NCBI GenBank assembly: GCA_039181495.1
Contig: JBCDCP010000144.1
Location: 1 to 6,433, forward strand
DNA: 6,433 nucleotides
Source: JBCDCP01 sp039181495
GTDB taxonomy: Bacteria > Pseudomonadota > Alphaproteobacteria > Rhizobiales > Tepidamorphaceae
Reading direction: 5' to 3'
Shown here: positions 1 through 6,179 of the stretch, in pieces
Position numbering within the stretch: the first letter of the stretch is position 1
Layout: every line of letters begins with the position of its first letter
Program-made: the position numbers and the translations under genes
The notes under the pieces: generated by a model
Seen by the model: the letters and a program-made list of their open reading frames with translations, nothing else
Told to the model about the DNA's origin: nothing
Database searches by the model: none

Positions 1-183
1 AATGACGGCAGTGGCGTGGTGCTGCGTGACACCCGCACCGGTTCGGACAATCTCGACTTCCTGTTCGATGTCGAAACCGTCCGCTTCACCGACGGCACAC
101 TCGCCATCACCAATGACGATCTCGTCTTCACACCAGGTGGCGGGGACACCCTCTCCACGGCAGAGAGTGATTTGTTGGTCTGA
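1..183 (+). CDS. C-terminal end of an RTX / calcium-binding-type secreted protein (5' truncated by window edge)
   Basis: Frame 1 is open from the first base to a TGA at 181-183 and encodes 60 residues with no start, so the gene begins left of the window. The peptide is acidic and rich in Gly, Asp and Thr. It contains LFDVETVRFTDGTLAI, the 'V-E-x-V-x-F-x-D-G' module that often follows hemolysin-type Ca-binding repeats in large alphaproteobacterial secreted proteins. The tail is Gly/Thr/Ser-rich and ends in acidic and hydroxyl residues followed by hydrophobic ones (AESDLLV). This resembles the uncleaved C-terminal signal of type I (ABC) secretion substrates. Inference: an extracellular adhesin, enzyme or matrix protein exported by a type I system. 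No GGxGxDxxx nonapeptide lies in the visible part, so the catalytic or adhesive identity cannot be given. The family-level call is fairly secure and the function is not. Confidence 0.72.
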   Translation, partial: NDGSGVVLRDTRTGSDNLDFLFDVETVRFTDGTLAITNDDLVFTPGGGDTLSTAESDLLV

Positions 184-246
184 TTTCGAACGTCTGCTTC
201 GTTCTCCAAAGGCCGCCCTGAGACCTAAACGCCCTCCTAACCATAT

Positions 247-273
247 GGCGCCTTGATCTGGCTGCTAGGCGCC
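247..273. terminator. Perfect 7-bp inverted repeat, possible terminator of the RTX-type gene
   Basis: GGCGCCT (247-253) pairs perfectly with AGGCGCC (267-273) around a 13-base loop, starting 64 bases after the RTX-type stop codon. The stem is almost all G-C. No T-run follows, only CTTAA-type sequence a few bases on, so it is not a textbook intrinsic terminator. It could also be a protein-binding site, because the self-palindromic GGCGCC recurs at a 21-base period, about two helical turns. Confidence 0.35.
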
Positions 274-313
274 GACTTAAGACAATTGAGACTCGATGCC
301 CGTTAGGGTCGGT

Positions 314-333
314 ACCCAGTAGGACAACTGGGT
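314..333. promoter_or_regulatory. Perfect 7-bp hairpin with 6-base loop upstream of the FemAB/GNAT gene
   Basis: ACCCAGT (314-320) and ACTGGGT (327-333) form a perfect stem around the loop AGGACA, extendable by two G-T wobble pairs. There is no T-tract on either side. It lies 125 bases before the chosen ATG and overlaps the alternative upstream GTG at 332. Possible roles are an operator, a leader-RNA structure or an imperfect terminator; the sequence alone does not decide between them. Confidence 0.35.
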
Positions 334-457
334 GTGCGGGCCCGAGCGCGCGTGCCCCGAAACAGACACCAACAGGCTTTGGCGAGACGCGAGTGCCCAT
401 GCTCTTGGGTTCGGTTGCGGGTCGCCAGCCTTGGTTTCAGTCGGAGTTCTCAAAGCC

Positions 458-1609
458 ATGAACGTTGCGATATCGAGCCAGCAGCTACCCCAACTCGCTC
501 TTACGGAGAGCGACACAGCGGGTTTGCAGAGGGGTGACGTTCGAACAACGATCATTCCCGCTGATCAATGGGACCAACTGGCGCTGCGCTTCGTTGATGT
601 GGTGCATGAGCAGACCCAGTGCTTCAACGGCGGGCGGTGGTCGGAGGACCAGATTGAACGGCTTGCATTCTGGCAGGATGATGAACTTGCCGCTGCGGCT
701 GTGTTGCGCAAGATGTCGGTACCCGGGACAGGTGTCCGGATCACAGTTCTGCGCTGGGGGCCATTATGGCGTCCTACCGGCAGGCCGGTTCGCGTCGAGA
801 CCCTCGCTGAGGTCTATGACAGCCTGGCGCAACGTTATGCGGCTGACTCGCGTGACTTTCTGTTGCTGATGTCGCGAACCGATCCGGCGGCCAATGATGA
901 CGCGCCAAATGCTCTCTCAGCCAGAGGCTACGAACCGCTGGTCGGCCCGGGCAGCAAGCCACGCTATTTTGTCGATGTTTCACTCGACCCCGATACTCTG
1001 AGAGCCAGCCTGGCGCAGAAGTGGCGTTACAACCTCAAGAAGTCCGAGAAGAATGGACTTGAGATCGAGATCCTGGAAGGCGAGGCCGCCTTTCAACGGT
1101 TTCGGGCGATGCATCAGGCCATGGTTCAACGAAAAGGAATTCACGAAACCGGTCCGATCGACACGCTGGCCGATATCCTGGCAGCCCCGCAGGACGAGCT
1201 GCGGCCTCTGGTCTTCATCGTCAGCCATCAGGGTGAGGCGGTTGCCGGTGCCGTGGTGGATACATCCGGCGAACAGGCCAACTATCTCTATGGCGCGACG
1301 ACCGACCGCGCGCTGCCGCTTAAGGCAGGCTACTTTATGCAGTGGAAGATTGTCGAACACCTGTCAGCCTTGCCGCAATCACAGTGGTACGGTCTGGGCG
1401 GTGGCTCATCGGCGACCTGCAGCCTGCATCAGTTCAAGCGTGGCCTCGTTGGCAAAGCTGGCCTGACCATCGACGAACCGGACGCCTTCTATCGTGCAGG
1501 ATCTACCTATGCTGCGTTGATTGGGGTGGCGGTTACGCGTGTTCGATGGTGGCAGGTTACTGCTCACAACGAGATTCAAAAGCGGATTTCGAGCCTCCGC
1601 TACGGATGA
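458..1609 (+). CDS. FemAB-like GNAT-fold acyl/aminoacyltransferase
   Basis: A 383-residue cytoplasmic protein resembling the FemA/FemB/FemX and Acetyltransf_6 group of double-GNAT proteins. Known members attach amino acids to lipid-linked peptidoglycan precursors, or act in exopolysaccharide and cell-surface modification. Seen here: an N-terminal half with a 'VLRWGPLWRP' strand (97-106); a basic segment, QKWRYNLKKSEKNGLEIEI (187-205), typical of the second domain; NYLYGATTD...LKAGYFMQWKIVEHL (275-302), the classic FemAB 'YLYGAS..., LKANYLLQWEMI' region; a WYGLGG strand (310-315); and HQFKRGLVGK (324-333), matching the conserved 'FKxGFGG' ending. I chose the ATG at 458 because a GGAG lies at 443-446, 11 bases upstream. 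The in-frame GTG at 332 (425 residues) adds an untypical Arg/Cys-rich leader. No membrane segment is obvious. It converges on another GNAT-type gene. The family call is strong; the donor (aminoacyl-tRNA or acyl-CoA) and acceptor are unknown. Confidence 0.82.
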   Translation: MNVAISSQQLPQLALTESDTAGLQRGDVRTTIIPADQWDQLALRFVDVVHEQTQCFNGGRWSEDQIERLAFWQDDELAAAAVLRKMSVPGTGVRITVLRWGPLWRPTGRPVRVETLAEVYDSLAQRYAADSRDFLLLMSRTDPAANDDAPNALSARGYEPLVGPGSKPRYFVDVSLDPDTLRASLAQKWRYNLKKSEKNGLEIEILEGEAAFQRFRAMHQAMVQRKGIHETGPIDTLADILAAPQDELRPLVFIVSHQGEAVAGAVVDTSGEQANYLYGATTDRALPLKAGYFMQWKIVEHLSALPQSQWYGLGGGSSATCSLHQFKRGLVGKAGLTIDEPDAFYRAGSTYAALIGVAVTRVRWWQVTAHNEIQKRISSLRYG

Positions 1610-1715
1610 TCCGCGACGTCGCCAATCTGGCAACGACCATTGATCTCAATAGTATTTGATCGGTAGATTTTCAGGGTGTGAGCTTCGAGATTGTCGGCTC
1701 GAGCATTCCTGCCCT
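1610..1715. terminator. Convergent intergenic region with a bulged stem-loop, possible shared terminator
   Basis: These 106 bases separate two genes that end toward each other. The best structure is at 1682-1704: GC plus TCGAG on the left arm and CTCGA plus GC on the right, giving 7 bp with a single bulged T (1684) and an 8-base loop. A smaller GCCA-ATC-TGGC hairpin lies near 1621-1631. Neither is followed by a good T-run in either direction, so a bidirectional terminator is expected from the gene layout but only weakly supported by the sequence. Confidence 0.28.
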
Positions 1716-2984
1716 TTAGGCCGCCTTGTCACGCAGCTGGTCGGCCGCCCCGCCACGCAGCTTCGCTATCAATCCAAAAATCGTGCGTCGGCTATTCTGG
1801 CTGAGGGATGCCACAAGCCATTTGGCCATGGGCCGCAGCGCAACCCGCCAGGATGCGCAATAGACCAAGCCTGCGGCAGACAGCGGGATCGCCCGCGAAT
1901 AGAGCGGGATCTCAGTGTTGGTCCATTGCGTCTTGTATTCGCATGACTCGCCGAGCAGATCGTAGGTCTCGATTCCAGACTCGACGGCCCATTGCTGGGA
2001 ATATTCCATCTGGGTCTTGCCGGGAGACAGGTCCCGCCAGGCCCAATCGAAGGCCCCCATATAGGCGCAGTAATATCGGTTCATACGCAGACCGATCTCG
2101 ATCGCGATCGGCTTGCCGTCGCAATAGAGCCCATGTGCGAGAATGCCAATCTCGCCATGTTCGTCCGTCGCCGTCACGCCGGACAGGAAGCTGAGGGTCT
2201 CAGGGCGCGAGAGCTGCGTTGAGGTCCGACCGGTCTTCTCCAGCCAGTCATTCTTCATGATCAGGGCTTGGCGGACAAGCTCGCGAAACTCATCGGTGCC
2301 GCCCCTGTGAACTCCGAACGTCAACTCGCCGTGCTTTGCAAGACGGTTGCGCCGTTGGTTCCTGCGCCTGCGGATTTTCTTCGGCAGCGCGGCGCGGCAT
2401 TCTTCCCAGGTGCCGCACGATTGCAGATCAAGCACCGATGAACTGGTTTGACCATATTCGGCCATACCTCGGGATATAACGATTTCGCCGAGCGTCGTGC
2501 CAGCAGGGCAGCGGTCCAGCAGTGCTGCATCGATCTCCGAAAGCGCCATTGCGTCATTAATAGCCGAGACAATGATGTCGTCGGGAATCTGTTCGGTGTC
2601 CGCGATCAGATTGCTATACTGGGCGTATGGCGCGGAGAGGTTCTTTAGCAGGCGCAACCCAATCCGGTTGCGCTCAATCATCAGCGGCCAGACAAGCACC
2701 AACTCGCTATTCTTGCGCAGGGTATAGACCGCAGCAGAGGGGCTAAGCCCATCTGTTGTCCTCTCGCGGCTGACAAGACAGGCGAGACACCAATCAACGC
2801 TCTGAAACATCGAGAATGGTTGGCTGCATCTGGCTTCAAGCGCGCGCCATTCGCTCTCGATTGCAGAAATCTCGATGCGCGAGCTGAGGCATTGCAGTTC
2901 GAATCTGTCGTCGCCCCGCACGTAAGCGGAGATCGGCGCCGACTGATGTGTTGCTGATGACACTGGTTCCAGTCTTTGCAGCAT
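1716..2984 (-). CDS. CelD/BcsL-type GNAT family acyltransferase (Acetyltransf_6 domain)
   Basis: A 422-residue protein of the CelD/BcsL ('cellulose biosynthesis protein CelD') GNAT family, whose members are found in polysaccharide and surface-modification loci. Landmarks: SEWRALEARCSQPFSMFQSVDWCLA (44-68), the family's 'W..L......PFQS..W' start; a hydrophobic strand, LVLVWPLMIERNRIGLRLLKNLSAPYAQYSNLI (95-127), matching 'LPL......LR.L.FLG...YSDLL'; a very basic helix, KKIRRRRNQRRNRLAKHGEL (202-221); then the Acetyltransf_6 core with GKPIAIEIGL (290-299), AYMGAFDWAWRDLSPGKTQMEY (307-328), the 'Y...F..LSPG..L' signature, and ETYDLLGESCEYKTQW (339-354), the 'FDLLGG...YK..W' signature. The ATG at 2984 is the first start after an in-frame stop at 3021-3023; no strong Shine-Dalgarno is visible. 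There is no signal peptide. The C-terminal tail (370-410) is basic and moderately hydrophobic and might sit at the membrane. The biochemical substrate of this family is not established. Confidence 0.85.
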   Translation of the reverse strand: MLQRLEPVSSATHQSAPISAYVRGDDRFELQCLSSRIEISAIESEWRALEARCSQPFSMFQSVDWCLACLVSRERTTDGLSPSAAVYTLRKNSELVLVWPLMIERNRIGLRLLKNLSAPYAQYSNLIADTEQIPDDIIVSAINDAMALSEIDAALLDRCPAGTTLGEIVISRGMAEYGQTSSSVLDLQSCGTWEECRAALPKKIRRRRNQRRNRLAKHGELTFGVHRGGTDEFRELVRQALIMKNDWLEKTGRTSTQLSRPETLSFLSGVTATDEHGEIGILAHGLYCDGKPIAIEIGLRMNRYYCAYMGAFDWAWRDLSPGKTQMEYSQQWAVESGIETYDLLGESCEYKTQWTNTEIPLYSRAIPLSAAGLVYCASWRVALRPMAKWLVASLSQNSRRTIFGLIAKLRGGAADQLRDKAA

Positions 2985-3203
2985 GTCGAACTCTGGTGCC
3001 GGTCGGTGTGCTGCGTCTGATCAGCAGGCGCAATCGGGACGGCAAGTGGGTCAAGGTCGGCCGATCCTACGCCGCAGTCGTTAGACTTGCGTTTAGACCG
3101 GCACCTTGCCGCGATCCAATTCGGGGTATCGTTTGCCAATTATGAATCGCTTGAGGACCTTTCTCACCTCTGACCCAGCGTCGCGGGCAGGGTGCTGGGC
3201 CCC
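2985..3203. other. Intergenic region upstream of the CelD-type gene and downstream of the TauE/SafE gene
   Basis: This 219-base gap shows no convincing gene. Short open frames on both strands here are Arg/Pro/Cys-rich and overlap the start of the CelD-type gene, so they look like chance frames. It should contain the minus-strand promoter of the CelD-type gene, but I could not pick a defensible -35/-10 pair. CCAATT occurs twice exactly 20 bases apart (3116-3121 and 3136-3141). A stem-loop near the TauE/SafE stop is listed separately. Confidence 0.5.
3174..3199 (-). terminator. Inverted repeat just past the TauE/SafE stop, weak terminator candidate
   Basis: CCCAGC (3174-3179) and GCTGGG (3194-3199) form a perfect 6-bp stem around a 14-base G/C-rich loop, starting 4 bases beyond the stop codon of the minus-strand TauE/SafE gene. 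Its position at the end of the operon suits a terminator. On the minus strand the stem is followed by GTCAGAGG rather than a T-run, so it would need Rho or act only as a 3'-end stabilising hairpin. Confidence 0.3.
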
Positions 3204-3932
3204 TCAAAAGGACTGGAACAGAGCGTAGAGGCCCGCGAGCAGCAGGATGCTGAGTGCGATGCGCCGGTACAGCGTCTCATTCGCCTTGTTGAACAGGCGG
3301 CTGCCGACCCAGACCATCAGCATGAATGCTGGCAGAAGCGCGCCGGCATTGACGAATATGGTCTTTGTGAATAGCCCGCCAATGCTCATGACGACGATCA
3401 GGGCGGCCAGTGTCAGGCCGAAGTAGCCGGTGAAATTGGCCCGGTTCGTGCGTGCGCTGTCATTACCCGACAGGAGATAGACGATGACCGGCGGGTTGCC
3501 GATGCTGGTGGTCGAGATCAGGAATCCCGACATGCAGCCGACACCGATATCCGCAGTAAGCGGGCGTTGTCCGCTGTAGCGCCAGCCAGTCATGAGAATG
3601 AGTGCGGACACCACGACCAGCAATGCGACCCCAATCTGGATGGTGGCAGGATCGACCGAAACGAGGACCCAGCTGCCAAACGGCATCGTCAATGTCGCCG
3701 CTGCCCCGATTGGCAGGATCACCCGCCAGCGGATGTCGTTCCAGACCGACGGCAGCAACTGAACGGTCACCACCGCCTCAATAAGCGTGAGGATGCCCAC
3801 CGTTCCAACGGGGCCGAAGATCGGTACGAAGAACGGTGCCATCAGCATGCCCGAGCCGACGCCGGCAAAGCCGCGCATCAGTCCGGCTGCCGAAGCAATG
3901 GCAAGAGCCAGGGCGATGTCTGGATTGAGCAC
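3204..3932 (-). CDS. Sulfite exporter TauE/SafE family membrane protein
   Basis: A very hydrophobic inner-membrane protein of 242 residues with about eight membrane segments, the usual size for TauE/SafE (DUF81) permeases. These export or import small anions such as sulfite, sulfoacetate or other organic acids. Seen here: the N-terminal GLMRGFAGVGSGML motif (the family's 'aGfxxGxxGxGgG'), GNPPVIVYLLSG midway (the second-half repeat, matching 'GxPPvxxYLL'), then the RTNRANFTGYFGL loop and a final helix ending ALFQSF. I chose the GTG at 3932 because GGAG lies 9 bases upstream (3942-3945) and it places the start just before the first helix. A GTG at 3980 gives 258 residues with no good ribosome-binding site. 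It is the last gene of the minus-strand TRAP/IclR run. The sulfite role is known for some members only; the anion here is unproven. Confidence 0.85.
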   Translation of the reverse strand: MLNPDIALALAIASAAGLMRGFAGVGSGMLMAPFFVPIFGPVGTVGILTLIEAVVTVQLLPSVWNDIRWRVILPIGAAATLTMPFGSWVLVSVDPATIQIGVALLVVVSALILMTGWRYSGQRPLTADIGVGCMSGFLISTTSIGNPPVIVYLLSGNDSARTNRANFTGYFGLTLAALIVVMSIGGLFTKTIFVNAGALLPAFMLMVWVGSRLFNKANETLYRRIALSILLLAGLYALFQSF

Positions 3933-3941
3933 GGTGGATGG

Positions 3942-3945
3942 CTCC
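3942..3945 (-). promoter_or_regulatory. Shine-Dalgarno GGAG that favours the shorter TauE/SafE start
   Basis: On the minus strand GGAG sits 9 bases before the GTG at 3932. The longer alternative start (GTG at 3980) has only a GGGA about 20 bases away, which is too far, so this site supports the shorter form. Confidence 0.45.
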
Positions 3946-4026
3946 AGCTGGGTCGAAACCGCGCTGGCGCGATGCAGCACGCGGGCCGTTGGCGTTATGT
4001 CCCGATGACCGCTGCGATTCAGTGCC

Positions 4027-4806
4027 TCAGGCGGAAGCCAGCTCGGTCAGTTCATGGGCTGCCTCGCGCAGCCTGTCTGCGAATTTTCTGGCTTCGTCGA
4101 GGCTGAGCCGAACGGTCGGTGCATGAAACGAAACTGTTGCGAGCAAGCGTTGCTGGTCGTCCAGCACGGGCATTGCGATGGCGATCATGCCGTCCATGAA
4201 TTCCTCGTTGTCCTCGGCATGCCCGCGTTGGCGGGTCAATTCAATCTCGTCCCGCAGGGCTTGGCGATCGGTGATCGTGTGGGAGGTATTTGCGGTCAAC
4301 CGCACGGCATTGATATAGCGGTCGAGAAAACTCTTGCTGAGCGTCGACAGGTACATCTTGCCGCTGGCCGTGCAGTAAAACGGCACATGCGTTCCGATAG
4401 GCAGTTGGATCCGCAGCGGCCACTTTGTCTCGACCCGTTCGAGATAGATCATCGCTTCGCGGTCCGGCAGCGCGATGTTGCACGTCTCGCCGATATCCTC
4501 GGCCAGCGCCGTCAAAACGGCGAGGCGTGCGGTGCGCACACGAAGGGACGACAGCACATTGACTGACAGCTTGCGGAGCCGATGGCCGGGCGAATAGGCC
4601 CGGCCGTCAATTTCTCTGATCAGGAATCCCTCATCCTCCAGCGTTGAGAACAGCCGATGGATGGTGGCCTTAGGAAGGCCGAGGCTATTGTTCACCTCGG
4701 TGGGGGTGATGGGGGAGCCGGCTTGCGCCAACTCCTCCAGCACCAAGAGTGTCCTCAGGACTGTTGGAATGGACCCGCCATCATGTCCGTCGGTCCGTGA
4801 GTCCAT
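4027..4806 (-). CDS. IclR-family transcriptional regulator
   Basis: A 259-residue DNA-binding regulator of standard IclR length. The N-terminal winged helix-turn-helix spans about 13-75: TVLRTLLVLEELAQ (15-28), then TEVNNSLGLPKATIHRLFSTL (36-56) as the recognition region and EDEGFLIRE with the wing after it. The effector-binding domain follows: GETCNIALPD (106-115), LPIGTHVPFYCTASGKMYLS (135-154), which is the family's 'G...PLHATASGKA' core with Cys where others often have Ala, and RGHAEDNEEFMDGMIAIAMPV (194-214), the 'G.A.D.EE...G..AIA.PV' motif that closes the ligand pocket. It starts 8 bases after the TRAP large-permease stop, on the same strand, with only a weak GGA 11 bases before the ATG. 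It is probably co-transcribed, and so would be made along with the transporter it is likely to control. The ligand is unknown; a small carboxylate or aromatic acid is usual for the family. Confidence 0.93.
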   Translation of the reverse strand: MDSRTDGHDGGSIPTVLRTLLVLEELAQAGSPITPTEVNNSLGLPKATIHRLFSTLEDEGFLIREIDGRAYSPGHRLRKLSVNVLSSLRVRTARLAVLTALAEDIGETCNIALPDREAMIYLERVETKWPLRIQLPIGTHVPFYCTASGKMYLSTLSKSFLDRYINAVRLTANTSHTITDRQALRDEIELTRQRGHAEDNEEFMDGMIAIAMPVLDDQQRLLATVSFHAPTVRLSLDEARKFADRLREAAHELTELASA

Positions 4807-4814
4807 AGTTAGAT

Positions 4815-6176
4815 CTATCCGCGATCAGGCAGCAGTGCTGTGGAGATTTCCGGCACCAGCGCAATGATGAACCAGACGACCATCAGCGCCAGGATGTACA
4901 TCATCACGAACTTCAGCAACCGGAAATACGGAACGCCTGTCACGCCGCTGGCGACATACAGATTCAGGCCGTAGGGCGGCGTAATGAAGCCAATCGAGGC
5001 GCCGACCAGGAAGATCACTGCAAAGTGGGCCGGCTCCACACCAATACCATGGGCGATTGGCGCAAGGATCGGCGCCAGAATGATCGTCACCGGCAGGCTT
5101 TCGAGGATCATGCCAACAATGAACACAATGAACATGGCCGTGAACAGAACAGCGTAGTAGCCACCCATCCCGGTCACAAAATCACCGATGAATTGCTGGG
5201 CACCAAGCAGCGAGAGTATCTGCTGCATGACAACTGATACCGCGATCAGCGGCGCCAGAATGCCGGTAATCTGTGCGGACCGCATGGTGATCGATGGGAT
5301 CTCGGTCACCTTGAAGCCATCGACGACCAGCATGTCCGCATAGCTCTTTTCTGTCCACTCGCGCTCGTTGTCGACATGGAAGAAATTGGTCAGAGCCCAG
5401 GACACGACGCCGGCGATGATGCAGAAGCCAACGGTCACGCCGGCAGCCTCGGTCGGCGAGAACTTGCCGGTGTAGATGCCCCACAGCACCAGTCCGATGG
5501 CGAAGAAGCCAAGCCATGCACCAAACGCGGTCTTAAGGACGCGGTTAAACTGCAGCTGGATGATGTAGCCCCAGCCATTCATCTTGCAGACAATCCAGCA
5601 GGCGACCTGCATGCCGATGACCATCAGTGTTCCCGGCAAAATGCCGGCAACAAACAAGTCACTGATCGGCAGGTTCAGCAGGAAGCCATACACGATGAAG
5701 ATGATCGAGGGTGGAATGATGATGCCAACCGTGCCGCCGGCGGCAGCAGTGGCTGCACTGAACCTTTCATCGTAGCCGCCCTTGACCATCTCTGGATGCA
5801 GCATCGAACCGATCGTTGCGGTGGTTGCAGAGTTTGAGCCCGAGATTGCGGCAAACAAGCCGCAGGCACCAAGAGCGGCCATCGCAAGACCACCGCGTAT
5901 CCATCCCAGACAGGAATAGGCGAAATCCGATAGCCGCCGCGCGATGCCGGACTTGTTGATCAGGTCACCTGTCAGAATGAACAGAGGCATGGCGAGCAGC
6001 GCAAAACCCTTGTTGAACACGTTCAACAATTCGGCGCCCATATTGTCGAGGGTGAGTCCGAGCACGAAAGAGCAGCCGATCACCCAGTAGGCGATGACCA
6101 GCAATACCGGTACGCCCATCATGAACAGTACTGTGACGCCGATCGAGATCAGCGTGACCAAAGTTCCATCAGCCAT
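4815..6176 (-). CDS. TRAP transporter large permease (DctM-type)
   Basis: The main transport subunit of a tripartite ATP-independent periplasmic (TRAP) importer. It uses a Na+ or H+ gradient to bring in an organic anion delivered by a periplasmic binding protein. It is 453 residues with about 12 membrane segments. Conserved motifs (numbered from the GTG form, one residue longer): AMPLFILTGDL 63-73, ISGSNSATTATIG 112-124, PEMVKGGYD 129-137, GGTVGIIIPPSI 148-159, GKFSPTEAAGV 238-248, ESLPVTIILAPILAPIAHGIG 360-380 and GFITPPYGLNLYV 397-409. The family is usually about 425-430 residues. The extra length lies mainly in a hydrophilic loop at about 266-297 containing HVDNEREWTEKSYAD. The start is ATG at 6176, one base into the upstream TGA, with GGGGGAG 7 bases before it; GTG at 6179 is also possible but sits only 4 bases from that site. 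It is translationally coupled to the small permease. Confidence 0.95.
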   Translation of the reverse strand: MADGTLVTLISIGVTVLFMMGVPVLLVIAYWVIGCSFVLGLTLDNMGAELLNVFNKGFALLAMPLFILTGDLINKSGIARRLSDFAYSCLGWIRGGLAMAALGACGLFAAISGSNSATTATIGSMLHPEMVKGGYDERFSAATAAAGGTVGIIIPPSIIFIVYGFLLNLPISDLFVAGILPGTLMVIGMQVACWIVCKMNGWGYIIQLQFNRVLKTAFGAWLGFFAIGLVLWGIYTGKFSPTEAAGVTVGFCIIAGVVSWALTNFFHVDNEREWTEKSYADMLVVDGFKVTEIPSITMRSAQITGILAPLIAVSVVMQQILSLLGAQQFIGDFVTGMGGYYAVLFTAMFIVFIVGMILESLPVTIILAPILAPIAHGIGVEPAHFAVIFLVGASIGFITPPYGLNLYVASGVTGVPYFRLLKFVMMYILALMVVWFIIALVPEISTALLPDRG

Positions 6177-6179
6177 CAC
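6174..6179 (-). other. Stop/start overlap coupling the TRAP small and large permeases
   Basis: On the minus strand the sequence reads GTGATG. The TGA (6178-6176) ends the small permease, while GTG (6179) and ATG (6176) are both in frame for the large permease. Such overlaps usually mean the downstream gene is translated by ribosomes finishing the upstream one, which suits two subunits of one complex. Confidence 0.8.

Larger units (their letters stand above)
184..457. other. Intergenic region between the RTX-type gene and the FemAB/GNAT gene
   Basis: This 274-base stretch has no convincing gene. It holds a short 5-bp inverted repeat just after the stop (188-192/200-204) and two stronger 7-bp hairpins, listed separately. 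A GTG at 332 is in frame with the downstream gene and would add 42 residues. That GTG lies inside the right arm of the second hairpin, and the added peptide looks unlike family members, so I treat the stretch as untranslated. I looked for a -35/-10 promoter pair and found none I would defend, although the promoter of the gene starting at 458 is expected here. Confidence 0.6.

Noticed and set aside
2681..3139. Minus-strand open frame of 152 codons overlapping the 5' end of the CelD-type gene
   Set aside because: It lies largely inside the CelD-type coding region in another frame, and its Arg/Ser/Cys-rich product matches no family I know.
2948..3145. Plus-strand open frame of 65 codons in the gap upstream of the CelD-type gene
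   Set aside because: It overlaps the start of the CelD-type gene, has an Arg/Val-rich composition without a recognisable domain, and has no convincing ribosome-binding site. It is most likely a chance frame.
3567..4106. Plus-strand open frame of 179 codons opposite the TauE/SafE and IclR genes
   Set aside because: It is antisense to two genes with strong family motifs, and its His/Arg/Asp-rich composition is typical of a shadow frame.
4054..4566. Plus-strand open frame of 170 codons opposite the IclR gene
   Set aside because: It lies wholly antisense to a clearly conserved IclR coding region. Long antisense frames are common in GC-rich DNA, and the product shows no domain.
5376..5837. Plus-strand open frame of 153 codons opposite the TRAP large permease
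   Set aside because: It is antisense to conserved TRAP motifs; its Asp/His/Gly-rich content mirrors the hydrophobic codons on the real strand.
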